Of a DNA stretch of 64,000 nucleotides, positions 26,477 through 34,010 are shown piece after piece. Each line of letters opens with the position of its first letter. Positions within the stretch are counted from its first letter, which is position 1. The translations under genes and the position numbers were made by a program. A model generated the notes under the pieces. The model was given only the letters and a program-made list of their open reading frames with translations. It was not told the origin of the DNA and ran no database searches. Location: the NCBI GenBank assembly GCA_036402115.1, contig DASWTM010000051.1:1-64000 (forward strand), given 5' to 3'. The stretch comes from Chryseosolibacter sp036402115. GTDB taxonomy: Bacteria > Bacteroidota > Bacteroidia > Cytophagales > Cyclobacteriaceae.

Positions 26477-28855
26477 CTACAAGACAAGCATATTGTTCCC
26501 TGACGTTAGCTCAACTCGCTTGCCTTTCCACAGCAGAAATGCATTCGTGTTTTCAGGAATCGTGATATCTACTTTCCACTTGTTTTTTTCCAGCGTATAG
26601 CTCGCAGCGACTTTTCCGTTTGGATGCGGCATCTCGCCCGATACTTTCGTTAGGTTCCCGAGATGGGGTTCAATCTTAATTGTTTTGAATCCGTGTTCAT
26701 CACTATCAATTCCCAAAACAATTCGATAAAATTCGATGTTCGGACTTGATCCCCACGCATGGCAATCGGAGCGTGCGTTGCTCACATCGGAGATTTCCGC
26801 CCATGTTGTTAACCCAAGACTTATATTTTCACGCCACTTGTCGAGCCATGACAAATATTGATCGCCAAGGCCGGCTTTTGTCAGCGCGAGGTGTGTGTAA
26901 TACCTAAAGTAAATCGATGCAGGAGCCATGTAACGTTCGCTGAGAATTTTTTCCGCAAGTTTTTTCGCCTCATCACCCTGAACTAACTTGGTTAGGATTG
27001 CCAATGTATTGGCGTGTTGTGAGAAGATATCTTTCTCAGGTGTATCTGCAAAAACTCCCTTTGACGCATCCCAATACTTTTCACGAACAGTTTTCGAAAG
27101 CAATTCAATTTTCTTGTTATACATGTCAGCATATGCTTTCATCCCAAGGGCAGTTTCCATGTCGGCTGCAATCTGATATGCCCAAAGTAATTGCAGGTCG
27201 AGCACAGATGAGCTTCCATCTTTTCCTTTTGGCGCCATACCGTATCCCCATTGCGTTTTGTTGTTTACCCAATCGGAAAATAGCCAGTACGGAGTGTGCT
27301 TGAGTGAACCGTCAGTCGTTTGATACTTTGAAAAGAAGTTTAGCACATCCCGGGTGCCAGGAAGCTTCTCACGGACAAACATCGCGTCAGGTCTGTACAT
27401 CCAGTAGTCGTGCAGCATGCCAATATACCACAGCGAAAAAGTCGGAATGATTTGCGGTGAGAATGATGGATGACGTGAGAGCGTCACACCTTCGGCCAGA
27501 CGTGAGTTATCCATCTGGTTCAAAGCATTTCGAACAAGACGGTCGTCACCGGCATTGTAAAATGAAACAAGAGCCTGAATACGCGCGTCACCAATGTATT
27601 GCAACTGCTCGTAGTATGGACAGTCCATATAGGTCTCTACTGCGCATAGCCGTGCCGTGCGCCAACCAATGTCAAGGATTTTTTGAAGATCGGGCTGAGT
27701 CGATGCGAATGTTGCCTGGCGTTCGAACGGAAATCCGGTGAAGGTCCCATAGATATCATCGATTGTCAAGGCTTCGTTCTTAGTTTGAATTTTCAGTTCG
27801 ATGTATCGGAACGTGCGCCATGCCAGTGTCGTGAAAACTTGCCCCGCGCTTCCGTTCGAGATCAGGCTATCCTTACGACCCAGAAATTTTTTCCCTTCTA
27901 TTTCATTTCGATTGCCTTTGATGATTGGCGATCCACTTTCAAATAACGCCTCTGCATACCTGATCGACACAGAAGCATCTTTCCCACGACTAAAGTGCAT
28001 CGTTAAAAATGCATTTGTTAAAAACGATTGATCAAGAATGAGCCTGGAGTTCGTATTTGCCGGCACGGTCAGTGCGGTTTTGGTTTTTGGAAAGCCAGCC
28101 GGAGTTTTCACGCCTTCGACTTGACGGACAATTTCGATTCGCTGTGCCGTCATCTCCATTTGGGGAACGGGTGATGGCACCAGCATCCAGTTGAATGCGT
28201 CAACCATTCCTTTTGGTGCTCCCTGTGCTCCCCAATTTGTCTGCGTTGCATTTTTCCATTGGCTATCGTCATGATTCACGGAGGTCCAACCTTGATCATA
28301 GGAATTCATATTCACAAACTCACCGGGGCCCGCAACATAATAAGTTGGATACCCGATGCTTTCGGTGATAGGCCGATAGGCATCACTGCGTTTGCACTTC
28401 CAGGTATTATTCGTGTTGACGACTTCTTCCGATTCGGTGTTGCCTTGAAGAATAAATCCTGTCTTGTTCGATATCTGCGCCTCCGGACGGAAATCGCCCT
28501 CATTCCACACGAGCGCAGCAAAAGTGTTTTTCCCTGGAGTTAAATATTTTGAGACATCAACTGTCTCAAAATTCCAATGATACATATCTCCCCGCGCAGG
28601 TCCGAGCGAGACGAGGTTGTCATTGACGTAGAGTTTATATCTATTGTCTGCTGACACATTGACAACAAAAGATGATGGTTTGGATGGTAGCTCAACGGTC
28701 TTCCTGAAATGATAAACACCATATTGCTTTGCAGGCTCATCCGGCACCGTAACCCAGATAGCCTTCCAACGGTTGGCAAGAAGCTGGGGATTTACAGTTT
28801 GAGCAAAGGAATGCGTGCTGATTAACGCAACGCATGCGATGAGAACTTTTTTCAT
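26477..28855 (-). CDS. GH78-like alpha-L-rhamnosidase family protein (secreted)
   Basis: A second rhamnosidase-family protein, 792 aa, with a signal peptide ending SFAQ (about residue 19). The N-terminal region (about 30-160) is a jelly-roll carbohydrate-binding fold. The barrel carries a variant signature, DCPYYEQLQYIGDAR, around Glu416, in place of the DCPQRDER of its neighbour. This points to a different GH78 subgroup and perhaps a different linkage. It lies 87 bp upstream of the first rhamnosidase gene, in the same operon orientation. Confidence 0.88.
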   Translation of the reverse strand: MKKVLIACVALISTHSFAQTVNPQLLANRWKAIWVTVPDEPAKQYGVYHFRKTVELPSKPSSFVVNVSADNRYKLYVNDNLVSLGPARGDMYHWNFETVDVSKYLTPGKNTFAALVWNEGDFRPEAQISNKTGFILQGNTESEEVVNTNNTWKCKRSDAYRPITESIGYPTYYVAGPGEFVNMNSYDQGWTSVNHDDSQWKNATQTNWGAQGAPKGMVDAFNWMLVPSPVPQMEMTAQRIEIVRQVEGVKTPAGFPKTKTALTVPANTNSRLILDQSFLTNAFLTMHFSRGKDASVSIRYAEALFESGSPIIKGNRNEIEGKKFLGRKDSLISNGSAGQVFTTLAWRTFRYIELKIQTKNEALTIDDIYGTFTGFPFERQATFASTQPDLQKILDIGWRTARLCAVETYMDCPYYEQLQYIGDARIQALVSFYNAGDDRLVRNALNQMDNSRLAEGVTLSRHPSFSPQIIPTFSLWYIGMLHDYWMYRPDAMFVREKLPGTRDVLNFFSKYQTTDGSLKHTPYWLFSDWVNNKTQWGYGMAPKGKDGSSSVLDLQLLWAYQIAADMETALGMKAYADMYNKKIELLSKTVREKYWDASKGVFADTPEKDIFSQHANTLAILTKLVQGDEAKKLAEKILSERYMAPASIYFRYYTHLALTKAGLGDQYLSWLDKWRENISLGLTTWAEISDVSNARSDCHAWGSSPNIEFYRIVLGIDSDEHGFKTIKIEPHLGNLTKVSGEMPHPNGKVAASYTLEKNKWKVDITIPENTNAFLLWKGKRVELTSGNNMLVL

Positions 28856-28867
28856 AGATATATCGCT

Positions 28868-30418
28868 CTACTTTAAGATTTCGAATAACGTGTCCATTGC
28901 GTCTTTCCGTGGAAAAGGCTTTGCGGAAGATTCTTCATCGAACATCATCACCATTGCTTTGTCATCATCGAACGCTGACCACAGGGGTAATCCGCTGCCA
29001 TTCGGATCACCAGTCTTTGCAAAATTCGTCCAGTATGACGACATGAGGTCTGCCAGCGCATAGTCCGAGGGTTGCAAAGGCCTCTTAAAATGCTTTAACG
29101 TATTAAAGGCATAGGGAACTTCTGCGGTGTGAAACGCCCCATATTGAATGTATTCCCCTTCCGCAGGGGGCTTTCGCAAGAAATTATAGAGATAAACTTT
29201 TCGTTTCTTTTGACTTTGAATTTTAGCCCAGGCGTAATTTGAGATCCCGAACGTTTCATCCCGCCCAAGTGCTTTTTGCGATTCCATGGCTTCTGACTCC
29301 GAGCCAGCTGGGTAATAGGTGAGGATCCTTGGCGCATCTGCTGCATACTTTGATTCGAGTTGCCTTTTGTATTCAGCCATAGAGGTGAGTTGACCGAAAC
29401 GTTCATCCTGATTCCATCCGGTAAGAAGGGTCACATCATTGTCATTTCCCTTCGCAAAGATTTCCGGGATTGGTTGAGGAAGGACGTACCCGTCAATAAC
29501 CGGAGAAAACCTACCCTTGATTTGCTGTTGTACTTCTTCCGCTGAAAGCTTTCTCAAATCTGCAAGCGTGGCTGACCCTGCGAGCTGTTTTCCTTCCGAT
29601 TCTTTCAAACGCAGATCGGCCGTTCTGACAAATCCTTTGCTGAGCATCGTTGACCCACTCTCCGCGATTGCTTTTGTGAATAAGCCTTTCGCCAGCGGAG
29701 AGGCTACCAGGCAATTTACACTCATGGCACCCGCTGACTGGCCTGCGATAGTGACATTTGAAGCGTCTCCACCAAACGCTGCAATATTTTTCTGAACCCA
29801 TTTCAACGCTGCAATCTGATCAAGCAAACCATAATTGCCGGACGTTTTGTTGCTATTCTCTTTGCTCAATTCAGGATGCGCCAAAAAACCCATTACACCT
29901 ACGCGGTAGTTCAGTGAAACGAAGACGACACCTTTTCTTGCCAGCGCTTCGCCATCGTAAATCGGGCAGGCACTTCCCCCGGACGAAAATCCTCCTCCGT
30001 AAATCCACACCAGCACCGGACGTTTCTCCGATTGACTTTTCGCGCCAGTCCATACATTCAGATAAAGACAATCTTCGCTTATGGGTTCTTCAGGAATTAA
30101 GAACTCGGGAGTGTAAACCATAAACGGAGTTGGTTTTCCCTGGATAGGGCTTGCGCTGAAGTTTGTGCACGCCTTCACACCCGACCATGGTGCAACGGGT
30201 GCAGGAGCTTTCCATCGTAGCTCACCAACCGGTGGTGCAGCAAATGGAATTCCCTTGAAGATGTGAACGTCCCCATTTCTCGTTCCGGAAATCCTTCCGC
30301 CTTCAATCTTTACTGTTTTGAAATCATCTACTGGTGAAGAGATGAAAGCACCGTGTGCTACGATGACAACGGCACATAAAATCAAAAACTTAAAACGATA
30401 CATGCTGGAGTATTTCAT
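28868..30418 (-). CDS. Type-B carboxylesterase (secreted)
   Basis: This 516-aa alpha/beta-hydrolase has a signal peptide and the oxyanion GGGFSSGG. The nucleophile is Ser228 in GQSAGAMS and the base is His430 in GAFHTAEVPYAF, numbered from 30418; an ATG five codons later is an equally good start. It ends 12 bp before the GH78 start, so the three genes probably form one operon. In this setting it may remove acyl decorations from pectin. Upstream, TTGG and TATATTCG with a 19-bp spacer resemble a promoter near 30437-30467. Confidence 0.9.
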   Translation of the reverse strand: MKYSSMYRFKFLILCAVVIVAHGAFISSPVDDFKTVKIEGGRISGTRNGDVHIFKGIPFAAPPVGELRWKAPAPVAPWSGVKACTNFSASPIQGKPTPFMVYTPEFLIPEEPISEDCLYLNVWTGAKSQSEKRPVLVWIYGGGFSSGGSACPIYDGEALARKGVVFVSLNYRVGVMGFLAHPELSKENSNKTSGNYGLLDQIAALKWVQKNIAAFGGDASNVTIAGQSAGAMSVNCLVASPLAKGLFTKAIAESGSTMLSKGFVRTADLRLKESEGKQLAGSATLADLRKLSAEEVQQQIKGRFSPVIDGYVLPQPIPEIFAKGNDNDVTLLTGWNQDERFGQLTSMAEYKRQLESKYAADAPRILTYYPAGSESEAMESQKALGRDETFGISNYAWAKIQSQKKRKVYLYNFLRKPPAEGEYIQYGAFHTAEVPYAFNTLKHFKRPLQPSDYALADLMSSYWTNFAKTGDPNGSGLPLWSAFDDDKAMVMMFDEESSAKPFPRKDAMDTLFEILK

Positions 30419-30565
30419 GGAAAGAATGGAGTGTATCGAATATAAGGGAAAAATTGTCGCCAGCCAATGATGCGGAGCGGCCTCCGTTTGTGGCTTAAAT
30501 AATCGCTGCTCTGCTGACGATATGCAGACAATTGAATAACTTGATAAACATTAAATCAAAAACCT

Positions 30566-31759
30566 ATGAGGCTTACGATACTATTTGCTTTGCTATTCAA
30601 TTTCTGCGCAGTAAAAGCACAGCCACCCGGAAACGATATGTTTTCAGTCGCCCAGATGAAAACAGGCGTGAAGTCAAAACGAATCAGCAGTTTTGACCGC
30701 ACGGGAAATAACAATGATCGTATGGAAGCGATAAAGCCGGGCGAAAAACGAACGTTGTTTGATGTTGCGGGCGCAGGAATGATCAATCACATCTGGATCA
30801 CCATCTCTCCTGAGCCACAGCATTTAAACCGCAACGATATCATTATACGCATGTACTGGGATGGCAATTCATTTCCATCTGTGGAGAGTCCAATTGGACC
30901 CTTCTTTGGCCAGGGATGGAATGAAGAATATCCGTTTCTCTCACAGCCGCTTTCCGCCACACCGAATGGGGCAAAAGGACTGGTGAGTTATTTCGTGATG
31001 CCATTCGCAAAAGGTGCCCGCATCGAAGTAGAAAATCAATCTGATAAAAATATTGACGCATTTTACTACTACGTGGACTACTATGAAGTGGATAAGCTTC
31101 CAGCGGACATGGGGAGATTCCATGCCTGGTTCAATCATCAGGTGACAGACACGGAAACCGCTGAAGGCGAAAACGAGTGGGGGACACTTGGGCCGCAAAA
31201 GCCAAACCTGAAAGGAGAACGGAATTACTTATTTGCCGACATCAAAGGAAAGGGACAATTCGTGGGTGTTAATTACTATGTGAATGCGCCTTCACCCATG
31301 TGGTATGGTGAAGGTGATGATATGATTTTCATCGATGGTCAGGATTCTCCAACGTTACACGGCACAGGGACAGAAGACTACTTCAACACAAGCTGGTGCC
31401 CGAAGGAAGTATTCATGACACCGTACTTCGGTTATCCGCGGGTGAACACCAATGACAAACGTTGGGAAACAGGATGGCAAGGACGAACACACGTGTATCG
31501 CTTCCACATTGTCGATCCGATTTATTTCGACAAGTCACTAAAATTTACCATCGAACATGGACATAACAATGTGTTGATTCTTGATCTCGCAAGCGTAGCA
31601 TATTGGTATCAATCTGAAGCGGCAAAACTTCCGGCTCCGCTCACGAAAGAGCAACGTCAATTCATGCCACTGACAAACAACGTTGACGTTCACAAATGGC
31701 GCGAAGCATGGAGACGCAGTAAAGGAACAAATACCTCGTGGGGTAACGAACAGAAATAG
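30566..31759 (+). CDS. DUF2961 / GH172-family glycoside hydrolase (secreted)
   Basis: This 397-aa protein belongs to the DUF2961 family. Known members (GH172) act on alpha-linked fructofuranose or arabinofuranose. A signal peptide ends near residue 18 (VKAQ). The core shows INHIWITI, FFGQGWNEEYPF and the conserved HGTGTEDYFNTSW, part of the acidic active site. The two jelly-roll folds expected of the family fit the length. It is divergent from the esterase-rhamnosidase operon (147 bp between), so the two units probably share regulation. Confidence 0.88.
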   Translation: MRLTILFALLFNFCAVKAQPPGNDMFSVAQMKTGVKSKRISSFDRTGNNNDRMEAIKPGEKRTLFDVAGAGMINHIWITISPEPQHLNRNDIIIRMYWDGNSFPSVESPIGPFFGQGWNEEYPFLSQPLSATPNGAKGLVSYFVMPFAKGARIEVENQSDKNIDAFYYYVDYYEVDKLPADMGRFHAWFNHQVTDTETAEGENEWGTLGPQKPNLKGERNYLFADIKGKGQFVGVNYYVNAPSPMWYGEGDDMIFIDGQDSPTLHGTGTEDYFNTSWCPKEVFMTPYFGYPRVNTNDKRWETGWQGRTHVYRFHIVDPIYFDKSLKFTIEHGHNNVLILDLASVAYWYQSEAAKLPAPLTKEQRQFMPLTNNVDVHKWREAWRRSKGTNTSWGNEQK

Positions 31760-31915
31760 ACCCCAATCCCCTAAAGGGACTTTGGCACTTCGTAGAGACA
31801 TCACCGGAGATGAACACCCACCGCTGCTAAGACAATTTTATTTTGTAGCGTGACTTTGAAGATTTGCGCTTGGATCTGGGCGCGCATTGAAGTCTCCCTT
31901 GGGGGATTTAGGGCA
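31759..31915. repeat. Paired CCTAAAGGG-type inverted element after GH172
   Basis: The left copy (about 31759-31786) has CCCCAATCCCCTAAAGGG. The right copy (about 31889-31912) has CTCCCTTGGGGGATTTAGGG in opposite sense. It matches the pair at 16758-16952 in layout and begins on the GH172 stop codon. Confidence 0.6.
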
Positions 31916-31944
31916 AAGAAAAAGGCTCTCACGGGGAGAGCCTT
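31914..31944 (-). terminator. Rho-independent terminator of ncRNA copy A
   Basis: AAGGCTCTC and GAGAGCCTT form a 9-bp stem with a 5-nt loop. On the minus strand the stem is followed by TTTTTCTTT, so it ends leftward transcription. Confidence 0.8.
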
Positions 31945-32090
31945 CCTGATCCTTTACAACACTTTCGGGCGTGAGCCCAGAAGAGTAGCGGACGCGAGGC
32001 CCGGCTAGGATGAGTTTTTAATGATTCCCGAAGGAGATTAAAGACTCATCTGTATAAGACTGACTTAGTATTATAAATTGGTATGCCAAC
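31914..32090 (-). ncRNA. Candidate structured ncRNA, copy A
   Basis: The element is read leftward, from the TTGGTATGCCAA palindrome (32078-32089) to an intrinsic terminator at 31914-31944. Between them lies a long hairpin (32009-32050) whose 7-bp base GATGAGT/ACTCATC and 6-bp upper stem close on a UUCG tetraloop. Two small hairpins follow (CGGGC/GTCCG and GGGC/GCCC on the minus strand). Copy B, 488 bp to the right, keeps the same hairpins with changed bases. No open frame fits. Family unknown; not recognisable as tRNA, tmRNA or SRP RNA. Confidence 0.6.
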
Positions 32091-32195
32091 CAGTTTTAAA
32101 TTAAAAAGCGTTGATCGAATAGACGTCTGCTCTTCAACTATTTGTGGAATCCACATAATGCCATCGAAGACGAGTGCGTTGTCTGCAACTTTGTT

Positions 32196-32291
32196 CGGCT
32201 TTAGCCGGTTCAGTCAAGTAACCCCCGACTTAAGTCGGAGGTTACACGCGGTCTAGCCTCGACTTACTCTGGTAATTATCGACTAAAGCCG
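32196..32291. repeat. REP-like palindrome cluster between the ncRNA copies
   Basis: Three palindromes are spaced over 96 bp. They are CGGCTTTAGCCG (32196-32207), a 28-bp inverted repeat with one mismatch at 32218-32245 centred on CCGACTTAAGTCGG, and CGACTAAAGCCG (32280-32291). The first and third also pair with each other over 9 bp (CGGCTTTAG/CTAAAGCCG). The layout resembles REP/REPIN elements. No RAYT-type transposase gene is in the window. Confidence 0.65.
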
Positions 32292-32401
32292 GCCAAGTCC
32301 AGTACTCCAAACAGTAGTGCGAATACAAGTGCTTATATTTCCCGAAAGAGATCTGTCTGGCCTACGTATGCATCTTTATTTCCTGTACACAATGCAATAA
32401 C

Positions 32402-32434
32402 AAAAAAAAGAAGGCTGCCCAAGGACAGCCTTCT
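32402..32434 (-). terminator. Rho-independent terminator of ncRNA copy B
   Basis: AGAAGGCTG and CAGCCTTCT form a 9-bp stem. The adjoining A-run at 32402-32409 reads as a long U-run on the minus strand, giving a strong leftward terminator. Confidence 0.85.
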
Positions 32435-32579
32435 ATTTGATCTTACAAAACACTTTCAGGTATGATCCTAAAAGAGATGACGGGTATGATCCCGGCAATT
32501 AAGAGCGTTTAAGGTCTGTTACGATATTAAAAACTCCTATGTATAAGACTGACCTATTCTATTAAATTGGTGTGCCAAC
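32402..32579 (-). ncRNA. Candidate structured ncRNA, copy B
   Basis: This is the tandem homologue of copy A and almost exactly the same length. It starts at TTGGTGTGCCAA (32567-32578) and ends in a terminator at 32402-32434. The main hairpin pairs GAGCGTTTAA (32503-32512) with TTAAAAACTC (32527-32536): ten positions with one G-U wobble and one mismatch. The small hairpins recur as CGGG/CCCG and AGG/CCT. Shared sequence extends right to about 32627, including GTCTGCTCCTCA, close to the tolC stop. Function unknown. Confidence 0.6.
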
Positions 32580-32687
32580 GGAAAGTTCACAACGGTATGG
32601 CTGTCTGCTCCTCAGGGTTGCGGAATTTTAGTCGCCAAGCATTCACAATCTTCCCCATTTGTGTTTACGAATTGACACGAGTAAGTA

Positions 32688-34010
32688 TTATTTTAGCAAG
32701 CCGCCACTCAACCTCAGCAGTTCCGTTTCCGCTAGTTTCGTATTGTAGCGAGCAGAGATGAGGCGATTGTAAGCATCGGCTAAACTTTGTTGGGCGGTGC
32801 GCAATTCAATGAAGGTGGTAACACCTCGTTTGAACCCTTCGAGTGCAATGAACACGTTCTCCTTCGCCAGACCGATCGTCTCTTCTTCAATTACCAGGAT
32901 CTTTTTAGCATTCTCATAATTGATGTAGGCGTTATTCAACCCCACATTGACCGTTGCTTTGGCCTGGTCATAAAGTAACGATTGTCGGTTAACGTTGATC
33001 TTCGCCTGTTGCGTTAGTCGTCTGGTCGAGAATCCATTCAGGATAGGCAGCGTAACCGAGAAGCCATAATTGAAGCCATTTGATAAGCTGTAGATCGTTC
33101 CGAAGGGGTTCAGTAGAATCCGGTTGTCGTTTTCGTTGTAGGTGTATGCTGCATTAAAATTCAAGAATGGAAGGTAATTCGCTTTATTCTCCCATACTGA
33201 CAACTGTGCGATGTTGATGTTTTCGCGCGCAGCCATAAGGCCGAAATTTGTGTTTTCAGCATTCGTGAGAAGAGATTGCGCATCCAGATTGAGATCGATA
33301 AGAATTGTATCGGCCACTTCGTAGTTGGCGGGCAGTTGCAACCCTGTCAATACGTTTAGTTGCTGCTTAAGCTGCTGAATGGTTGATTCCTGCTGGACGA
33401 CCTGCGTGCGCTGCGCATTGTAATCTACGCGTGCCTGGAGTAATTCTGGCTTAATGCCGGTACCAACCTGCAACTTTCGTTCTGCGAGCTTCACTCGTTC
33501 TTCACTCACTGACATCTGCTCCTGAATCGCCATCAGCGATTGCTTCTGGCGCACGATATCGTAGTAGTTGCTGATCACGGATGCAATTGTGTTGACCATC
33601 TGGTCTTTGAGCGCCAGTTCGCTTTGCTTGTCAAGTGCACCAATGCGTTCGCGAATGGCAAACATTCGGGTTCCGTCAAAGAGTGTCCACACCAACTGAA
33701 TGTTCGCGCTTTTGTTGACAAGCTCTGTATTGCCGGCATTGTTTCGTGATGCATCAGCAAAGCGCAGATCTTGTTCATTCAATGTACGCAAGGTTGCAGC
33801 GTTTGCGTTGATCTGTGGAAGGTATGCACCCCAAGCGTAGTCCTTATCTGTCTCCGTAACTGTAGTCGTGTTCTCCGCTACTTTAATGTCGTAATTTTTT
33901 TCTAGAGCGAGCATGATCGCGCGCTCCAGCGTAATCTCTTCCTGCTGTGCTACGGTAGCCTGATATAGTCCGAGGGTGAAAAAAGCTACCGCGAAAAATC
34001 TAAGCTTCAT
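32688..34010 (-). CDS. TolC-family outer-membrane efflux protein
   Basis: This 440-aa protein forms the outer-membrane channel of the efflux system encoded just upstream. A signal peptide ends near VAQQ (residue 22). The two OEP repeats (about 30-230 and 235-430) are rich in coiled-coil heptads with short beta strands for the barrel. Its start overlaps the end of the RND pump gene by 11 bp, so translation is probably coupled. It is the last gene of the operon. Confidence 0.93.
   Translation of the reverse strand: MKLRFFAVAFFTLGLYQATVAQQEEITLERAIMLALEKNYDIKVAENTTTVTETDKDYAWGAYLPQINANAATLRTLNEQDLRFADASRNNAGNTELVNKSANIQLVWTLFDGTRMFAIRERIGALDKQSELALKDQMVNTIASVISNYYDIVRQKQSLMAIQEQMSVSEERVKLAERKLQVGTGIKPELLQARVDYNAQRTQVVQQESTIQQLKQQLNVLTGLQLPANYEVADTILIDLNLDAQSLLTNAENTNFGLMAARENINIAQLSVWENKANYLPFLNFNAAYTYNENDNRILLNPFGTIYSLSNGFNYGFSVTLPILNGFSTRRLTQQAKINVNRQSLLYDQAKATVNVGLNNAYINYENAKKILVIEEETIGLAKENVFIALEGFKRGVTTFIELRTAQQSLADAYNRLISARYNTKLAETELLRLSGGLLK

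Noticed and set aside
32196..32291. tRNA-like cloverleaf
   Set aside because: Three palindromes can be drawn as a cloverleaf but there is no anticodon loop, T-loop consensus or CCA end.
32567..32761. 64-codon frame at the tolC stop
   Set aside because: Begins inside the conserved palindrome of ncRNA copy B and runs into tolC antisense; no support as a gene.
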